Shown here in pieces: positions 15,133 through 24,270 of a stretch of 32,035 bases of DNA. The stretch's first letter is position 1; each line of letters starts with the position of its first letter. The notes beneath the pieces were generated by a model. The model made no database searches, was not told where the DNA came from, and saw only the letters and a program-made list of their open reading frames with translations. The position numbers and the translations under genes were made by a program. The stretch covers positions 1-32,035 of the forward strand of contig CAZFVY010000085.1 in the NCBI GenBank assembly GCA_964522665.1. The letters run 5' to 3'. Origin of the DNA: CAZFVY01 sp964522665 (GTDB taxonomy: Bacteria > Verrucomicrobiota > Verrucomicrobiia > Limisphaerales > CAZFVY01).

Positions 15133-17793
15133 TCAGCGCGTCGGGTCTGATTTCGCGGCTGGCTTGGTCTTTCCCGAGCCTGATTTCGCGGGGGCAAGCG
15201 CGTCGATCTTCTTTTTCAAGTCATCAACTTCCTTGCGCAAATCCCGATTGGACTTCTGCAGGTCGAGCACCTCGGCGCGAAGGTCGTGATAGTCGTCCGT
15301 CGGTTTTCGGACGGCGCGGAGCGTCGCGAGCGATTGCTCCGCCGCCCGCCGTTGCGGGCTGTCTTTGGTCGCGGTCGTGAACGTTTCGAGAACGGCGATG
15401 GCCTTGGCGTCCTCCAGCGTACCGAGAGCGGCGAGCGCGGCCGTTTGGAGATTCTGATTCGCGTGGTGAACGTAACTCAGGATGAATTCGCGGACCGCGT
15501 CCTTTTGCTCGTCATGCCGCGCAAGGTAGGCAAGCGCCGACAAACCTCGGGAAAAACCGGCCGTCGTGAACGCGGCTTGCCGTTGCGCCAAGGTCTGCCG
15601 GAGAGGCGCGACATACGTCGGATCGTCCTCGCGCCGGATCGCCGTAATGGCGCCGACCGCGAGGCGGTTCCGGTACGAATCGGAGTTCAGATTTTGCAGC
15701 AAGGTCTCCCGCGCTTCAGGCCGGGCATAGGCGCCGAGACCCTCAATGGCGACCGCCTGAATATCCGGGTTCTTTTCAGCGGCCAGAGTGGCTCGGAGCG
15801 CGTCAAACACCGCTGGGCTGTAGAATCCGCCGAAATCGGTGACCACCTGCAGGCGGACCCGCGCGTCTGGTTGGACGGTCGAGGCGCGCAAGGCGCTCAG
15901 CGCCTCGTCAGTGTGGATCGAGCGCAAGGCACGGGAGGCGTGGATTCGCACCCCGTAGAAGGGATCGCCATTGAGGGTGGTCTTAAGGCGGGCGACTGCT
16001 TCGTGATCCGCCCGCTCGCCGAGCTGATCCACCGCCTGGAGCCGGCCAATCACGTCGTCGGCATCGGTGAGTTGGGCGTAGAGCATGGCGTTCGGGATGG
16101 GAAAGGTGACCTTCGCCAAAACCGTGAGGTCCGGGTCGATGCGGACAACTTCAGGAGCGCGCGCGAGGGGAAAATAGAAATCGGCCTCTTTCTCCTGGAT
16201 CATCACCTGCCGATCAGTCTGCTCGGTTTTGGACTTGAACCGAATGGTTAACGGGAAGCGAAACAAAACGACTTGTTCGCTGACCGCTTGCGTCTGCTTG
16301 ACCGAGACCTTGGCCAATTGGGTCGATTCGTCCCACGAGTAGCTCACGGACAACTCCGGCTGATGGGCGTGATAGACCCATTGGTCGAAAAACTGGTCGA
16401 ACGAGCGGCCCGACAATTCCTCGATCACGGCGCGCAAATCGTCGGTCACGACGTTGTCGTATTGATGGCGCTCGAGATAGGTCTTGATGCACCGGCGATA
16501 AAGGTCCACGCCCAGTTGCGAGCGCAACATGCGCAGAACCCAACCGCCCTTCGGATAGGCCAGATAATTGAACATCTCGCGCGGCGCATTGTAATTGCGG
16601 CGGACGATCGGGTTGACGTCATTGGCCATTCCAGTGATCTCGCGGGCCTGCTGGTAGAATCCATATAGCATCGCGTCCCGGCCGTTCTTGTGCTCGTCAT
16701 AGAGCGCGTCGTAAAAGGTCGCGAAACCCTCGTTGAGCCAGATGTGGCTCCAATCCTTGCACGTCACGAGGTCGCCAAACCATTGATGCGCCATCTCGTG
16801 CGCGACCAAGCCACGACTATCATGAATGTTCTCGGTGGCCGCGGTGAAGAGGGTGCCGTCGGTCAGCGTGGTGGCGCTCGTATTCTCCATGCCGCCGGCG
16901 ACGAAGTCGTTGACGCAGATTTGGTCGTACTTGGCCCAGGGATACGCGACGCCGATTTCCTGCTCGAAGAACGCCATGATGTCTTTCGTGTCGCGGAAGG
17001 AAGTTTGCGCCTGCGCCACCTCCGAGGCCGGCGTGTAAAAAGCCAGCGGCACGTCGCGATACTTGTCCTCGACTTTCTTTAGGTAGCCCGCCACCAGGGT
17101 GATGAGATAATTGGCGTGCCGCTTTTCCTGGGACCAATGCGACACGAGCAAACCGCTCGCGGGGTCTTTCTCCTCGGAAACCAGCCGCCCATTCGACCGC
17201 ACCACCATATCGCTCGGCACGCGGCAGGTGATCTCCGAGGTGAATTTGGCGTTCGGTGAATCGAAGCAAGGATACCAGTGCCGCGCCTCGACCTCCTCAC
17301 CCTGCGAGAAAAGATGCGTGTCGCCGGCGCGATAGCCTTGGTCGGGCGTCCGAAAGTAAAGCCCTTCGGTCGGTTCGGCGTCATACGTGATCGTCACGCT
17401 GGTTTCCTGGCCGGGTGGCGCCGCGGTGGCGAACGTGATGATGATCTTATCCGCGGTGACCTGGTACGCCCGGATCGGCACGGTGGCGGTGACGGAATGA
17501 ACGTTCAAATCGACCGCGTCGAGGGCCAGCTCGGGCAGCGGCTTCGCGGTCGGCTTGAATCGCAGGGTTGCCTGCCCGGCGACGGTCCGCCGGGTAAAAT
17601 CAGGCGTCACGTCCAACGCGAGGTGGAGAATCTCCATGCCGCGATCGGGCGCGTACTTTCGATAATCCGAGGCGTCCATCGGCGCCAGAAAACTCTCCGA
17701 CTTGCGGCATTCGACGAGGGCGCTTTCGTTTTCCGCCCGAATGGTTGAGTCGAGATTTACAATCGCCAGCGCAAGCAGGATATTTCGCTTCAT
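15133..17793 (-). CDS. Secreted M1 family aminopeptidase with HEAT-like repeats and C-terminal coiled coil
   Basis: An 886-residue metallopeptidase starting at the ATG at 17793, whose signal peptide is MKRNILLALAIVNLDSTIRA. A TTG further upstream would overlap priA and is rejected. The exopeptidase motif GGMEN is at 300-304, zinc site HEMAH at 332-336, and the third ligand E355 in NEGFATF follows exactly 18 residues after the last His, as the M1 family requires. After about residue 580 the protein continues with HEAT-like helical repeats (DADDVIGRLQAVDQLGERAD onward), and it ends in a heptad-rich coiled coil (LRAEVLDLQKSNRDLRKEVDDLKKKI) with a Lys/Ser/Pro tail. It probably trims peptides in the periplasm. 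PriA is immediately upstream. Confidence 0.92.
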   Translation of the reverse strand: MKRNILLALAIVNLDSTIRAENESALVECRKSESFLAPMDASDYRKYAPDRGMEILHLALDVTPDFTRRTVAGQATLRFKPTAKPLPELALDAVDLNVHSVTATVPIRAYQVTADKIIITFATAAPPGQETSVTITYDAEPTEGLYFRTPDQGYRAGDTHLFSQGEEVEARHWYPCFDSPNAKFTSEITCRVPSDMVVRSNGRLVSEEKDPASGLLVSHWSQEKRHANYLITLVAGYLKKVEDKYRDVPLAFYTPASEVAQAQTSFRDTKDIMAFFEQEIGVAYPWAKYDQICVNDFVAGGMENTSATTLTDGTLFTAATENIHDSRGLVAHEMAHQWFGDLVTCKDWSHIWLNEGFATFYDALYDEHKNGRDAMLYGFYQQAREITGMANDVNPIVRRNYNAPREMFNYLAYPKGGWVLRMLRSQLGVDLYRRCIKTYLERHQYDNVVTDDLRAVIEELSGRSFDQFFDQWVYHAHQPELSVSYSWDESTQLAKVSVKQTQAVSEQVVLFRFPLTIRFKSKTEQTDRQVMIQEKEADFYFPLARAPEVVRIDPDLTVLAKVTFPIPNAMLYAQLTDADDVIGRLQAVDQLGERADHEAVARLKTTLNGDPFYGVRIHASRALRSIHTDEALSALRASTVQPDARVRLQVVTDFGGFYSPAVFDALRATLAAEKNPDIQAVAIEGLGAYARPEARETLLQNLNSDSYRNRLAVGAITAIRREDDPTYVAPLRQTLAQRQAAFTTAGFSRGLSALAYLARHDEQKDAVREFILSYVHHANQNLQTAALAALGTLEDAKAIAVLETFTTATKDSPQRRAAEQSLATLRAVRKPTDDYHDLRAEVLDLQKSNRDLRKEVDDLKKKIDALAPAKSGSGKTKPAAKSDPTR

Positions 17794-17861
17794 GATTTGA
17801 TGATGTTCCGCCCGATTTCTACCACACTTGCCGAAGCGAAAGAAAGCGCGGCGTTGCCGCG

Positions 17862-20102
17862 TCAACTGAGATTGACGGGGTCAATATCGACGACCAGCGA
17901 AACGCCTTCCGGCAATGACAAGGCCACGGTGAGCTCGGTCAAGGCTCGACTCAACGGCGGCATCTGGCGGACGCGCAACATGATCTGGTACCGGTAAAAC
18001 GTCTCCGCCCGTTCGAGCGGGGCCGGAGCCGGGCCGGAGATCATCAGATTCTTCATGCTGGCGAGCTTTTGATCGAGTTCGCGGCGGAGGTAGGTGGCCG
18101 CGAAGCTGACCTTGTCGTCGTTCCGTCCCTTGAGCGTGAGCAGGGCGACGCGCGTCAGCGGGGGATACTTGAGCTGCTCGCGAAACTCGATCTCCTGCTC
18201 GTAAAACCCGGCGAAGTCATGGCGCCGCGCGTACTGGATCGCCGGGTGAAAGGGCGTGAAAGCCTGCACAATGACTTCGCCCTCGACGTCGCCGCGCCCG
18301 GCCCGGCCGGCCACCTGGGTCAACAGTTGGAACGTTCGTTCGCCGGCGCGGAAATCGGTTTGATGGAGGCTCAGGTCCGCGTGGATGATTCCGACGAGAG
18401 TGACGTTGGGAAAATGCAGCCCCTTCGCGATCATCTGCGTGCCTAATAGGATGTCGATTTTGCCCGTCTTGAAATCGCCGAGGATGTGGCGGTAATCCTC
18501 CTTGCGTTTGAGCGCGTCGGCGTCCATCCGCTTGACGCGCGCCTTGGGGAAGAGTTTGCCGAGGGTATCCTCGACCTTTTGCGTCCCGAGGCCAGCGTAA
18601 CGAATCGCCGGATTGCGGCATGATTCCGCGGGACAAACGCTGGGAGCGGGCGAGGCGTGGCCGCATATATGACAACAAAGCTTCTGCGTGGTCCGGTGGT
18701 AGGTCAGCGCGACGCTGCAATTTGGGCATTGGGCGACGTACCCACAGAGGGGGCATTGGAGGGAGGTGGCGAAACCGCGGCGATTAAGAAAAAGCATCAC
18801 CTGCTCCTTCCGTTCGAGGCGGGCGGTGATCGCTTCCTTAAGCCGTTGGGAAAAAATCGGCGTCCCTTTTTCGTGGCGGGCTTCCGCCCGCATGTCGATG
18901 ACGCGCACGATCGGCATCTTCTTGTCATCGGCGCGGGTCGGTAATTCGAGCAGTGAGTATTTTCCGGTCTGCACGTTGTAGAAGCTCTCCGCCGACGGCG
19001 TCGCGGACCCGAGCACCGTAACCGCGTTGGAAATCTGGCCCCGAACGACCGCCACGTCGCGCGCGTGATAGCGGGGCGATTCTTCCTGCTTGTACGAGTG
19101 CTCGTGCTCCTCATCGACGATGATCAGCCCGAGCGGTTCGACTGGCGCGAATATGGCCGAGCGGGCGCCGATCACGATCCGGGCGCGCCCCTGGCGAATC
19201 TTGTGCCACTCATCGTGCCGTTCGCCCGCGGAGAGATGGCTGTGCAGAACCGCCACCAGCGTTGGCGTTGGGCCGGTACAAAAGCGGGCCTTGAAACGTT
19301 CGACCGTCTGGGGAGTCAAGGAAATCTCCGGCACGAGAACGATGGCGCCTTTGCCCTGCCGCAACGTATGCGCAATTGCTTGCAGATAAACCTCGGTCTT
19401 GCCGCTGCCGGTGACGCCGTGGAGCAAGAAGGTGGACGGTGATTTGCCTGGCTTGGGTGCGGTCGCGACGGCGTCGAGCGCCGCGAGAACCGCCGTCAGC
19501 GAACGCGCCTGATCGGCGTTCAGGCCGAGCGGTTGCGTCGGCAGAATCTCCTCGCGCGCGTACGGGTCGCGTTCGGAAATCTCGGGACGGATCGCAAGCA
19601 GTCCTTTGTCTTCGAGCCGCCGCAGGGTTTCCGCGGTGGTGTTCGCGGTGCTCAACAATTCCTGCAAGGGCGCCTCCGGCGAGCGCGCCAGGACGTCCAT
19701 CACCTCGCGCTGGCGTTTGGTCAATGCCGGGGTTTCGCCGGTCTGCGCGATGGCACGCACGATCAGGCGCTCCCGCCAGCCGGCGGCTTCCTTGCGGACG
19801 GCTTCCGGCAGAACGCTCTTCAGCGCGACCTCGACCGGACAACAATAGTACTCCCCGATCCAGCGGGCCAGCTTCAGGATTTCGGGCGTCACGAGGGATT
19901 GCGCGCCCAGAAGTTTTAGAATCGGCCGAAGCTTGCCGTGGGCCGATTGCTCGACCAAACCAGTCACGCAACCAAGCGCCTGGCGGGGACCGAACGGCAC
20001 TTTGACCCGGCTGCCGACCTCGACGCGGCCCTCGAGTTCCGGGGGAATCGCGTAATCGAACTCCTTCCGGAGCGCGATCTCCAAGGTAACGCGGGCGATC
20101 AT
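17862..20102 (-). CDS. priA: Primosomal replication protein PriA (helicase)
   Basis: A 746-residue 3'-5' helicase that restarts stalled replication forks. The N-terminal DNA-binding domain (about 1-105) has the KEFDYAIP start and GSRVKVPFG. Walker A is GVTGSGKT (229-236), and the Walker B box DEEH (330-333) is followed by SYKQEESPRYHARDVA, a strong PriA mark. SATPSAES (366-373) is motif III. The zinc-binding domain carries paired cysteines C450/C453, C459/C462, C477/C480 and C490/C495 (the last pair spaced by four residues). QVAGRAGR lies in the C-terminal helicase half. Length is normal. The next gene down is the secreted aminopeptidase, about 70 bp away. Confidence 0.96.
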   Translation of the reverse strand: MIARVTLEIALRKEFDYAIPPELEGRVEVGSRVKVPFGPRQALGCVTGLVEQSAHGKLRPILKLLGAQSLVTPEILKLARWIGEYYCCPVEVALKSVLPEAVRKEAAGWRERLIVRAIAQTGETPALTKRQREVMDVLARSPEAPLQELLSTANTTAETLRRLEDKGLLAIRPEISERDPYAREEILPTQPLGLNADQARSLTAVLAALDAVATAPKPGKSPSTFLLHGVTGSGKTEVYLQAIAHTLRQGKGAIVLVPEISLTPQTVERFKARFCTGPTPTLVAVLHSHLSAGERHDEWHKIRQGRARIVIGARSAIFAPVEPLGLIIVDEEHEHSYKQEESPRYHARDVAVVRGQISNAVTVLGSATPSAESFYNVQTGKYSLLELPTRADDKKMPIVRVIDMRAEARHEKGTPIFSQRLKEAITARLERKEQVMLFLNRRGFATSLQCPLCGYVAQCPNCSVALTYHRTTQKLCCHICGHASPAPSVCPAESCRNPAIRYAGLGTQKVEDTLGKLFPKARVKRMDADALKRKEDYRHILGDFKTGKIDILLGTQMIAKGLHFPNVTLVGIIHADLSLHQTDFRAGERTFQLLTQVAGRAGRGDVEGEVIVQAFTPFHPAIQYARRHDFAGFYEQEIEFREQLKYPPLTRVALLTLKGRNDDKVSFAATYLRRELDQKLASMKNLMISGPAPAPLERAETFYRYQIMLRVRQMPPLSRALTELTVALSLPEGVSLVVDIDPVNLS

Positions 20103-20234
20103 GGACGGTTCAAACGCATGGCGACGACAACCATCCTAACGCTTGGGCGGCGAAAATCTACCTCGCGTTCACGACGCTCGGCGAGCGCGACGAAACGCGG
20201 GGTTGGCTCGCGGGCGCCGCAGCGCGACGGACGG

Positions 20235-21548
20235 CTACAGAATGTTCGCCGCCAACTCGGCCAACTCGGATCGTTCGCCGCGTTGCAGTTCGATGTGGGC
20301 GGCGATTGGCTCCGAGCGAAACTTGCTGATGATATAGTTGAAACCGTTCGATGAGGAATCGACGTAGGGGTTGTCGATCTGGTACGGATCGCCGGTGAAG
20401 ACGATTTTCGTGCCGTGGCCGACGCGTGTGACGATCGTTTTGACCTCGAGTGGCGTCAGGTTCTGTGCCTCGTCGATCACCATGAATTGGTTGGCGATGC
20501 TGCGTCCGCGTATATAGCTCAAGGCCTCGACCACAATGCTGCCAGAGCGCATCAAATCGCTGCTGCGGCGGTGTTCGTTGCCCATGTTAAGGTCGGAGAG
20601 CATTTCCAGCGCGTCGTGGATCGGCTGCATCCAAGGATTAAGCTTCTCCTCCAGGGAACCAGGCAGAAAACCCAGTTCTTTGCCCATTGAAATGGTCGGC
20701 CGCGCGACGACGAGGCGGCGGAATTCCCGGTCGTGGACGGTCCGTTTAAGGCCCGCGGCCATCGCGAGCAGGGTTTTGCCCGTTCCGGCTTTGCCCATCA
20801 AGGTCACCAGCTTGACGTTGTCGTCGAGCAGCGCGTCGAGGGCGAAATGTTGCTCGCGATTGCGGGGTTTGATGCCCCAGACTCCCTCGCGGCAATCGAT
20901 GATGGGGATGACCTTCTTGCCGGTGGCGTCCACCTTGCCGAGCGCGGTGCGCTTGAGGTTCGTTTCCTCGATCAGCGTAATGTATTCGTTCGGGCTGCCC
21001 GGGCCGGCGCCATTCAGTTCAAAGGCGCCGCTGGCGCGGAAGCCGGCCATCTTTTCAGCGCTGACCATGACATCGACCATGCCCGAGTAAAGGTCCTTGA
21101 GCAGGACCCGGTCGGTTTCGTAATCCTCCGCCGGCAGCGCGAGCGCGTCGGCCTTGATGCGCAGGTTGATGTCCTTGGTGACCAGGATCGTCGGGATATC
21201 GGGATGGGTTTCGCGGATATAAAGCGCCTGCGAAATGATCCGGCTATCGACCGTGTTCTGGCCGTCCAGCGGGAGATGGCCGTTGCGATTATTCTTTTCG
21301 GCGAAAATGACCCGCAAGCTGCCGCCGTTGGGGAGGCTGACTCCCTTGCTGAGTTGACCGGTGGCGCGCAGGGCGTCCAACATGCGCGAGACGGTGCGCG
21401 CGTTTTGGCCGCGCTCGCTGGTCTCACGCTTGAAGCGATCGATTTCTTCGATGACTTCGATCGGAATGAGGACGTTGTTCTCTTTGAAGTTGAGCAGTGA
21501 ATTGGGATCGTGGAGGAGGACGTTGGTGTCGAGGAAGTAATTTTTCAC
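20235..21548 (-). CDS. PIN-PhoH family protein (PhoH2/YlaK-like)
   Basis: A 437-residue protein joining an N-terminal PIN nuclease domain and a C-terminal PhoH ATPase. The PIN active-site motif begins KNYFLDTNVLLHDP with D7 and N9; acidic residues continue at EVIEEIDRFK, and DSRI appears near 101. The PhoH part holds Walker A GKAGTGKT (252-259) and Walker B MVIDEAQNL (D359-Q362). Such fusions act as RNA helicase-RNases in mycobacterial PhoH2. I chose the GTG at 21548 because it opens directly at the conserved PIN strand and overlaps the stop of the preceding GST-like gene by four bases (GTGA). The longer TTG-initiated frame adds a tail that lies inside that gene. Confidence 0.9.
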   Translation of the reverse strand: MKNYFLDTNVLLHDPNSLLNFKENNVLIPIEVIEEIDRFKRETSERGQNARTVSRMLDALRATGQLSKGVSLPNGGSLRVIFAEKNNRNGHLPLDGQNTVDSRIISQALYIRETHPDIPTILVTKDINLRIKADALALPAEDYETDRVLLKDLYSGMVDVMVSAEKMAGFRASGAFELNGAGPGSPNEYITLIEETNLKRTALGKVDATGKKVIPIIDCREGVWGIKPRNREQHFALDALLDDNVKLVTLMGKAGTGKTLLAMAAGLKRTVHDREFRRLVVARPTISMGKELGFLPGSLEEKLNPWMQPIHDALEMLSDLNMGNEHRRSSDLMRSGSIVVEALSYIRGRSIANQFMVIDEAQNLTPLEVKTIVTRVGHGTKIVFTGDPYQIDNPYVDSSSNGFNYIISKFRSEPIAAHIELQRGERSELAELAANIL

Positions 21549-22213
21549 GTGCGGGTTTTTGCGAATTTGAGCTTGGCCAGACGGCCGTACCAAAGCTTTA
21601 ACCGGGTGTGGGGCAAGGGGAGTTCGTAGTGACCGGAAAAAAGAAAATTGGCGAGGATTCCGAATAAATCGAAATCAACAAACCGCGGCTGGTCGTCCAA
21701 CAGAAACGGCCGGGTGGCCAGCATTCGCTCAAACGGAACCAGGCGCTCGGCCAATTGACTGAGCAGCTCCAGCCGATGTTCCCGCCATTGGTCAAGGCAG
21801 CCCCGGCCAAACTTTCGTTCCTTATGCCGGAGGTAGCGCAACCAGTCCGAAGTGGGCACGAACTCGCGGGCGTAACTGTCGTTGAGCTTGAAGCCCAGCT
21901 CCTCAAGCTGGTCCTCGATGTGTTGCCAAAGAATATCCTGCACCCCTTCCCACTGGCGCGGGAACAGTCCCAACTTCAATTTGTCGTCCAGATATTTCGC
22001 GATGACCTGGGACTCGCCCTCCACTTCGAAGATGACGCTCCGTCCGTCCTTGAGGACCGGCACTTCGTAATAACGTCCGCGGGTCAGGCGCCAGACCAGC
22101 GAGCGGTCGCCGGCCGGAATGTTGACAGTCCGGAAGGGAACGCCGGCGTACCCGAGGATACGACGCTGCACGAGGCAAAACGGACTCCAGGGGAACTGAA
22201 CCAGCTCGAGCAT
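21545..22213 (-). CDS. Glutathione S-transferase-fold protein
   Basis: A 222-residue thioredoxin-plus-helical protein. The N-terminal thioredoxin-like domain (1-80) shows the LVQFPWSPFCLVQRRILGYAG start with a Ser/Cys pair at the glutathione site, a cis-Pro in VPVLKDG, and the EGESQVIAKYLDD segment that binds the gamma-glutamyl part in many GSTs. Residues 90-210 are helical, including the typical PFLLDDQPRFVDFDLFGIL sequence. Substrate is unknown. The stop codon overlaps the PhoH start by four bases, an arrangement that suggests co-translation, though a functional link between GST and PhoH proteins is not established. Confidence 0.85.
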   Translation of the reverse strand: MLELVQFPWSPFCLVQRRILGYAGVPFRTVNIPAGDRSLVWRLTRGRYYEVPVLKDGRSVIFEVEGESQVIAKYLDDKLKLGLFPRQWEGVQDILWQHIEDQLEELGFKLNDSYAREFVPTSDWLRYLRHKERKFGRGCLDQWREHRLELLSQLAERLVPFERMLATRPFLLDDQPRFVDFDLFGILANFLFSGHYELPLPHTRLKLWYGRLAKLKFAKTRT

Positions 22214-22408
22214 ATCAGCCTGGCAGGAAGCTTTCCCAGCGCTCGCGGGCGCTCAAAGTTGCGGCCGCGGAATTCCGGCCTGGCGAACGTTGTTTTTTCG
22301 GCACGACTCGAACTTAGATTCCAGGTTGAACCATGACAAGTGGAAACAAATTCTTCGGACGTGACATTTTCGCGGCGCCGGGCGGCCGCGCAAAAACGGC
22401 GCGCCGAA

Positions 22409-22705
22409 TCAATCGCCAAAGAGTTTCTTCAATTGTTCGCGGGCCGCGGCTTCGCGCGAAACGTTTGGCGCGCGCGGGACATATTCGCGCCGGGCGAAGG
22501 CGAAGTATTCGCAGAAATTTCCCAAATGTTTTTCCGCCTCCGGCTCGGCCCGGCGGTCGCGGCACTGGTGGGCGGCTCTGGGATCGTAACTTTCGCAATT
22601 CAAGCAGACTCGCAAGTCCGCCTGGCAACGGCCGCATTGCTCGCTTCTTCCCGGCTGGCCGGCGATGGTCCATTCCGCTCCGCATTGATGACAGTGTCGT
22701 GTCAT
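22409..22705 (-). CDS. Small zinc-ribbon protein, 98 aa
   Basis: A 98-residue Cys-rich protein, starting at the ATG at 22705; a TTG two codons upstream is also in frame. Three C-x2-C pairs (C5/C8, C24/C27, C34/C37) plus C48 and C65 would bind one or two zinc ions. The centre is RVCLNCESYDPRAAHQC, followed by EKHLGNFCEYFAF, then a basic, Ala-rich C-terminal helix. No function is known to me. The arrangement suggests a nucleic-acid or protein contact. It precedes the GST-fold gene on the same strand with a 195-bp gap. Overlapping plus-strand frames of similar size look like shadows because the Cys pattern on the minus strand is so regular. Confidence 0.75.
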   Translation of the reverse strand: MTRHCHQCGAEWTIAGQPGRSEQCGRCQADLRVCLNCESYDPRAAHQCRDRRAEPEAEKHLGNFCEYFAFARREYVPRAPNVSREAAAREQLKKLFGD

Positions 22706-22897
22706 GGGCAAAACTTAGCGGCTTCGGATCGTTTTGCAATCGGTCAGGCGTCAAGGGCCGCGGCCAGAGCGCCGCAATGACCGTTCCGCTGGCGACGGGC
22801 CAACACGATTTGCAACGCAGGTTTTTGGCTCGCGCCCCCCTTGAATCTTGGCATCAAAGGCGTTGCCCCCCTACTACGGCCCATCTATTCTTGTCCC

Positions 22898-24058
22898 ATG
22901 CAAGTACCGAACCAGTTTGATCCGCCCGTCCGCCTTCTGATGGGACCGGGGCCGAGCGACGTCGCGCCCTCTGTGCTCACGGCCATGTCCAAGCCGCTGG
23001 TTGGACACCTCGATCCGGTCTTCATCAAAATGATGGAGGAGATCAAGACGATGCTGCGCGAGGTGTTCCAAACGCAGAACGAAATGACTTTCCCGATCAG
23101 CGGCACCGGCAGCGCCGGGATGGAATTTTGCTTCGTCAACCTGATCGAGCCGGGCGACGAGGCCGTCATCGGCGTGAACGGCGTATTCGGCGGCCGCATG
23201 GTCGATGTCGCCGAGCGGTGCGGCGCCCGCGTGACGAAAGTCGAGGCGCCGTGGGGTCAAATTATCCAGCCCGAGCAGATTCGTCAGGCGCTCAAGGTCA
23301 CCCGGCCGAAAGTCGTCGCAATCGTCCACGCCGAGACTTCAACGGGAGCCTTGACCCCGGTCGAAGAGATCGCGCGCCTGACCCGCGAGGCCGGAGCGCT
23401 CTTCCTTTTGGACACCGTGACCTCCCTCGGTGGCTGCCCTGTTAAGATTGATGAATGGGGAGTGGACGCCGTTTACAGCGGCACGCAGAAATGCCTGAGC
23501 GCGCCGCCCGGCCTCTCGCCCGTCTCGTTGGGCGCGCGGGCGATGGAAGCCGCGCGGAAACGCAAAGCCAAAGCGCAAAGCTGGTACCTTGACGTTAATC
23601 TCCTGGCGTCCTATTGGGGTCAGGATCGCGTCTATCATCACACGGCGCCGATCTCCATGAATTACGCCCTCCACGAAGCGCTCCGCCTCGCTCTCGTCGA
23701 GGGCTTGCCCCATCGGTGGCGCCGCCACGAGGCAAATCATCAACGCTTGCGCCGGGGACTGGAAGTGATGGGGCTGTCGCTCGCGTCGCAAGCCGGACAT
23801 CAATTGTGGCAACTGAACGCGGTGACGGTACCCGAGGGCGTTGACGAGGGCACGATTCGGAAACGACTGTTGACCGACCACGGCATCGAAATCGGCGCGG
23901 GGTTGGGTCCGCTCAAGGGCAAGATTTGGCGCGTCGGGCTGATGGGCGAGACCAGTCACCCGGCCAATGTGACCAGATTCTTGAAAGCGTTCGGCGCTCT
24001 CCTCAATGAGGCGGGCCGATCGACCGACGTAGCCGCGGCCGTCGCCGCGGCGGCGTAG
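22898..24058 (+). CDS. Alanine/serine-glyoxylate aminotransferase family protein (class V, PLP)
   Basis: A 386-residue fold-type I aminotransferase, starting at the ATG at 22898 (MQVPNQFDPPVRLLMGPGPSDV). The opening MGPGPS motif and SGTGSAGMEFCFVNLI are diagnostic of the AGXT/serine-pyruvate aminotransferase group. Asp in LFLLDTVTSLGG contacts the PLP ring nitrogen, and the Schiff-base lysine is K198 in SGTQKCLSAPPG. The C-terminal domain ends with IWRVGLMGETSHPANV, with the Arg that binds the substrate carboxylate. It catalyses transfer between alanine or serine and glyoxylate in photorespiration-like or serine-cycle metabolism; the exact amino donor is unclear. Length is normal. Earlier in-frame starts lack conservation. 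The product is cytosolic. Confidence 0.92.
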   Translation: MQVPNQFDPPVRLLMGPGPSDVAPSVLTAMSKPLVGHLDPVFIKMMEEIKTMLREVFQTQNEMTFPISGTGSAGMEFCFVNLIEPGDEAVIGVNGVFGGRMVDVAERCGARVTKVEAPWGQIIQPEQIRQALKVTRPKVVAIVHAETSTGALTPVEEIARLTREAGALFLLDTVTSLGGCPVKIDEWGVDAVYSGTQKCLSAPPGLSPVSLGARAMEAARKRKAKAQSWYLDVNLLASYWGQDRVYHHTAPISMNYALHEALRLALVEGLPHRWRRHEANHQRLRRGLEVMGLSLASQAGHQLWQLNAVTVPEGVDEGTIRKRLLTDHGIEIGAGLGPLKGKIWRVGLMGETSHPANVTRFLKAFGALLNEAGRSTDVAAAVAAAA

Positions 24059-24270
24059 CGACTCCGTGGGTTCCACACGGGCGGCAGGTCCAGGCGTTTC
24101 CCGCCCGGTTGATACGAATGCGACCGCGGTGGACTCTGCGTTTTTCTTGATAAGCATGAGCGGCCGTGGATTGGTGACTTCCGCTGGCCGATTGGCGGCG
24201 CACGTTTCATTTTCAAATGGCGCATAGATAACTTTCGGCGATTAGTTCCGAACGCAGATCGGACTCGTAC

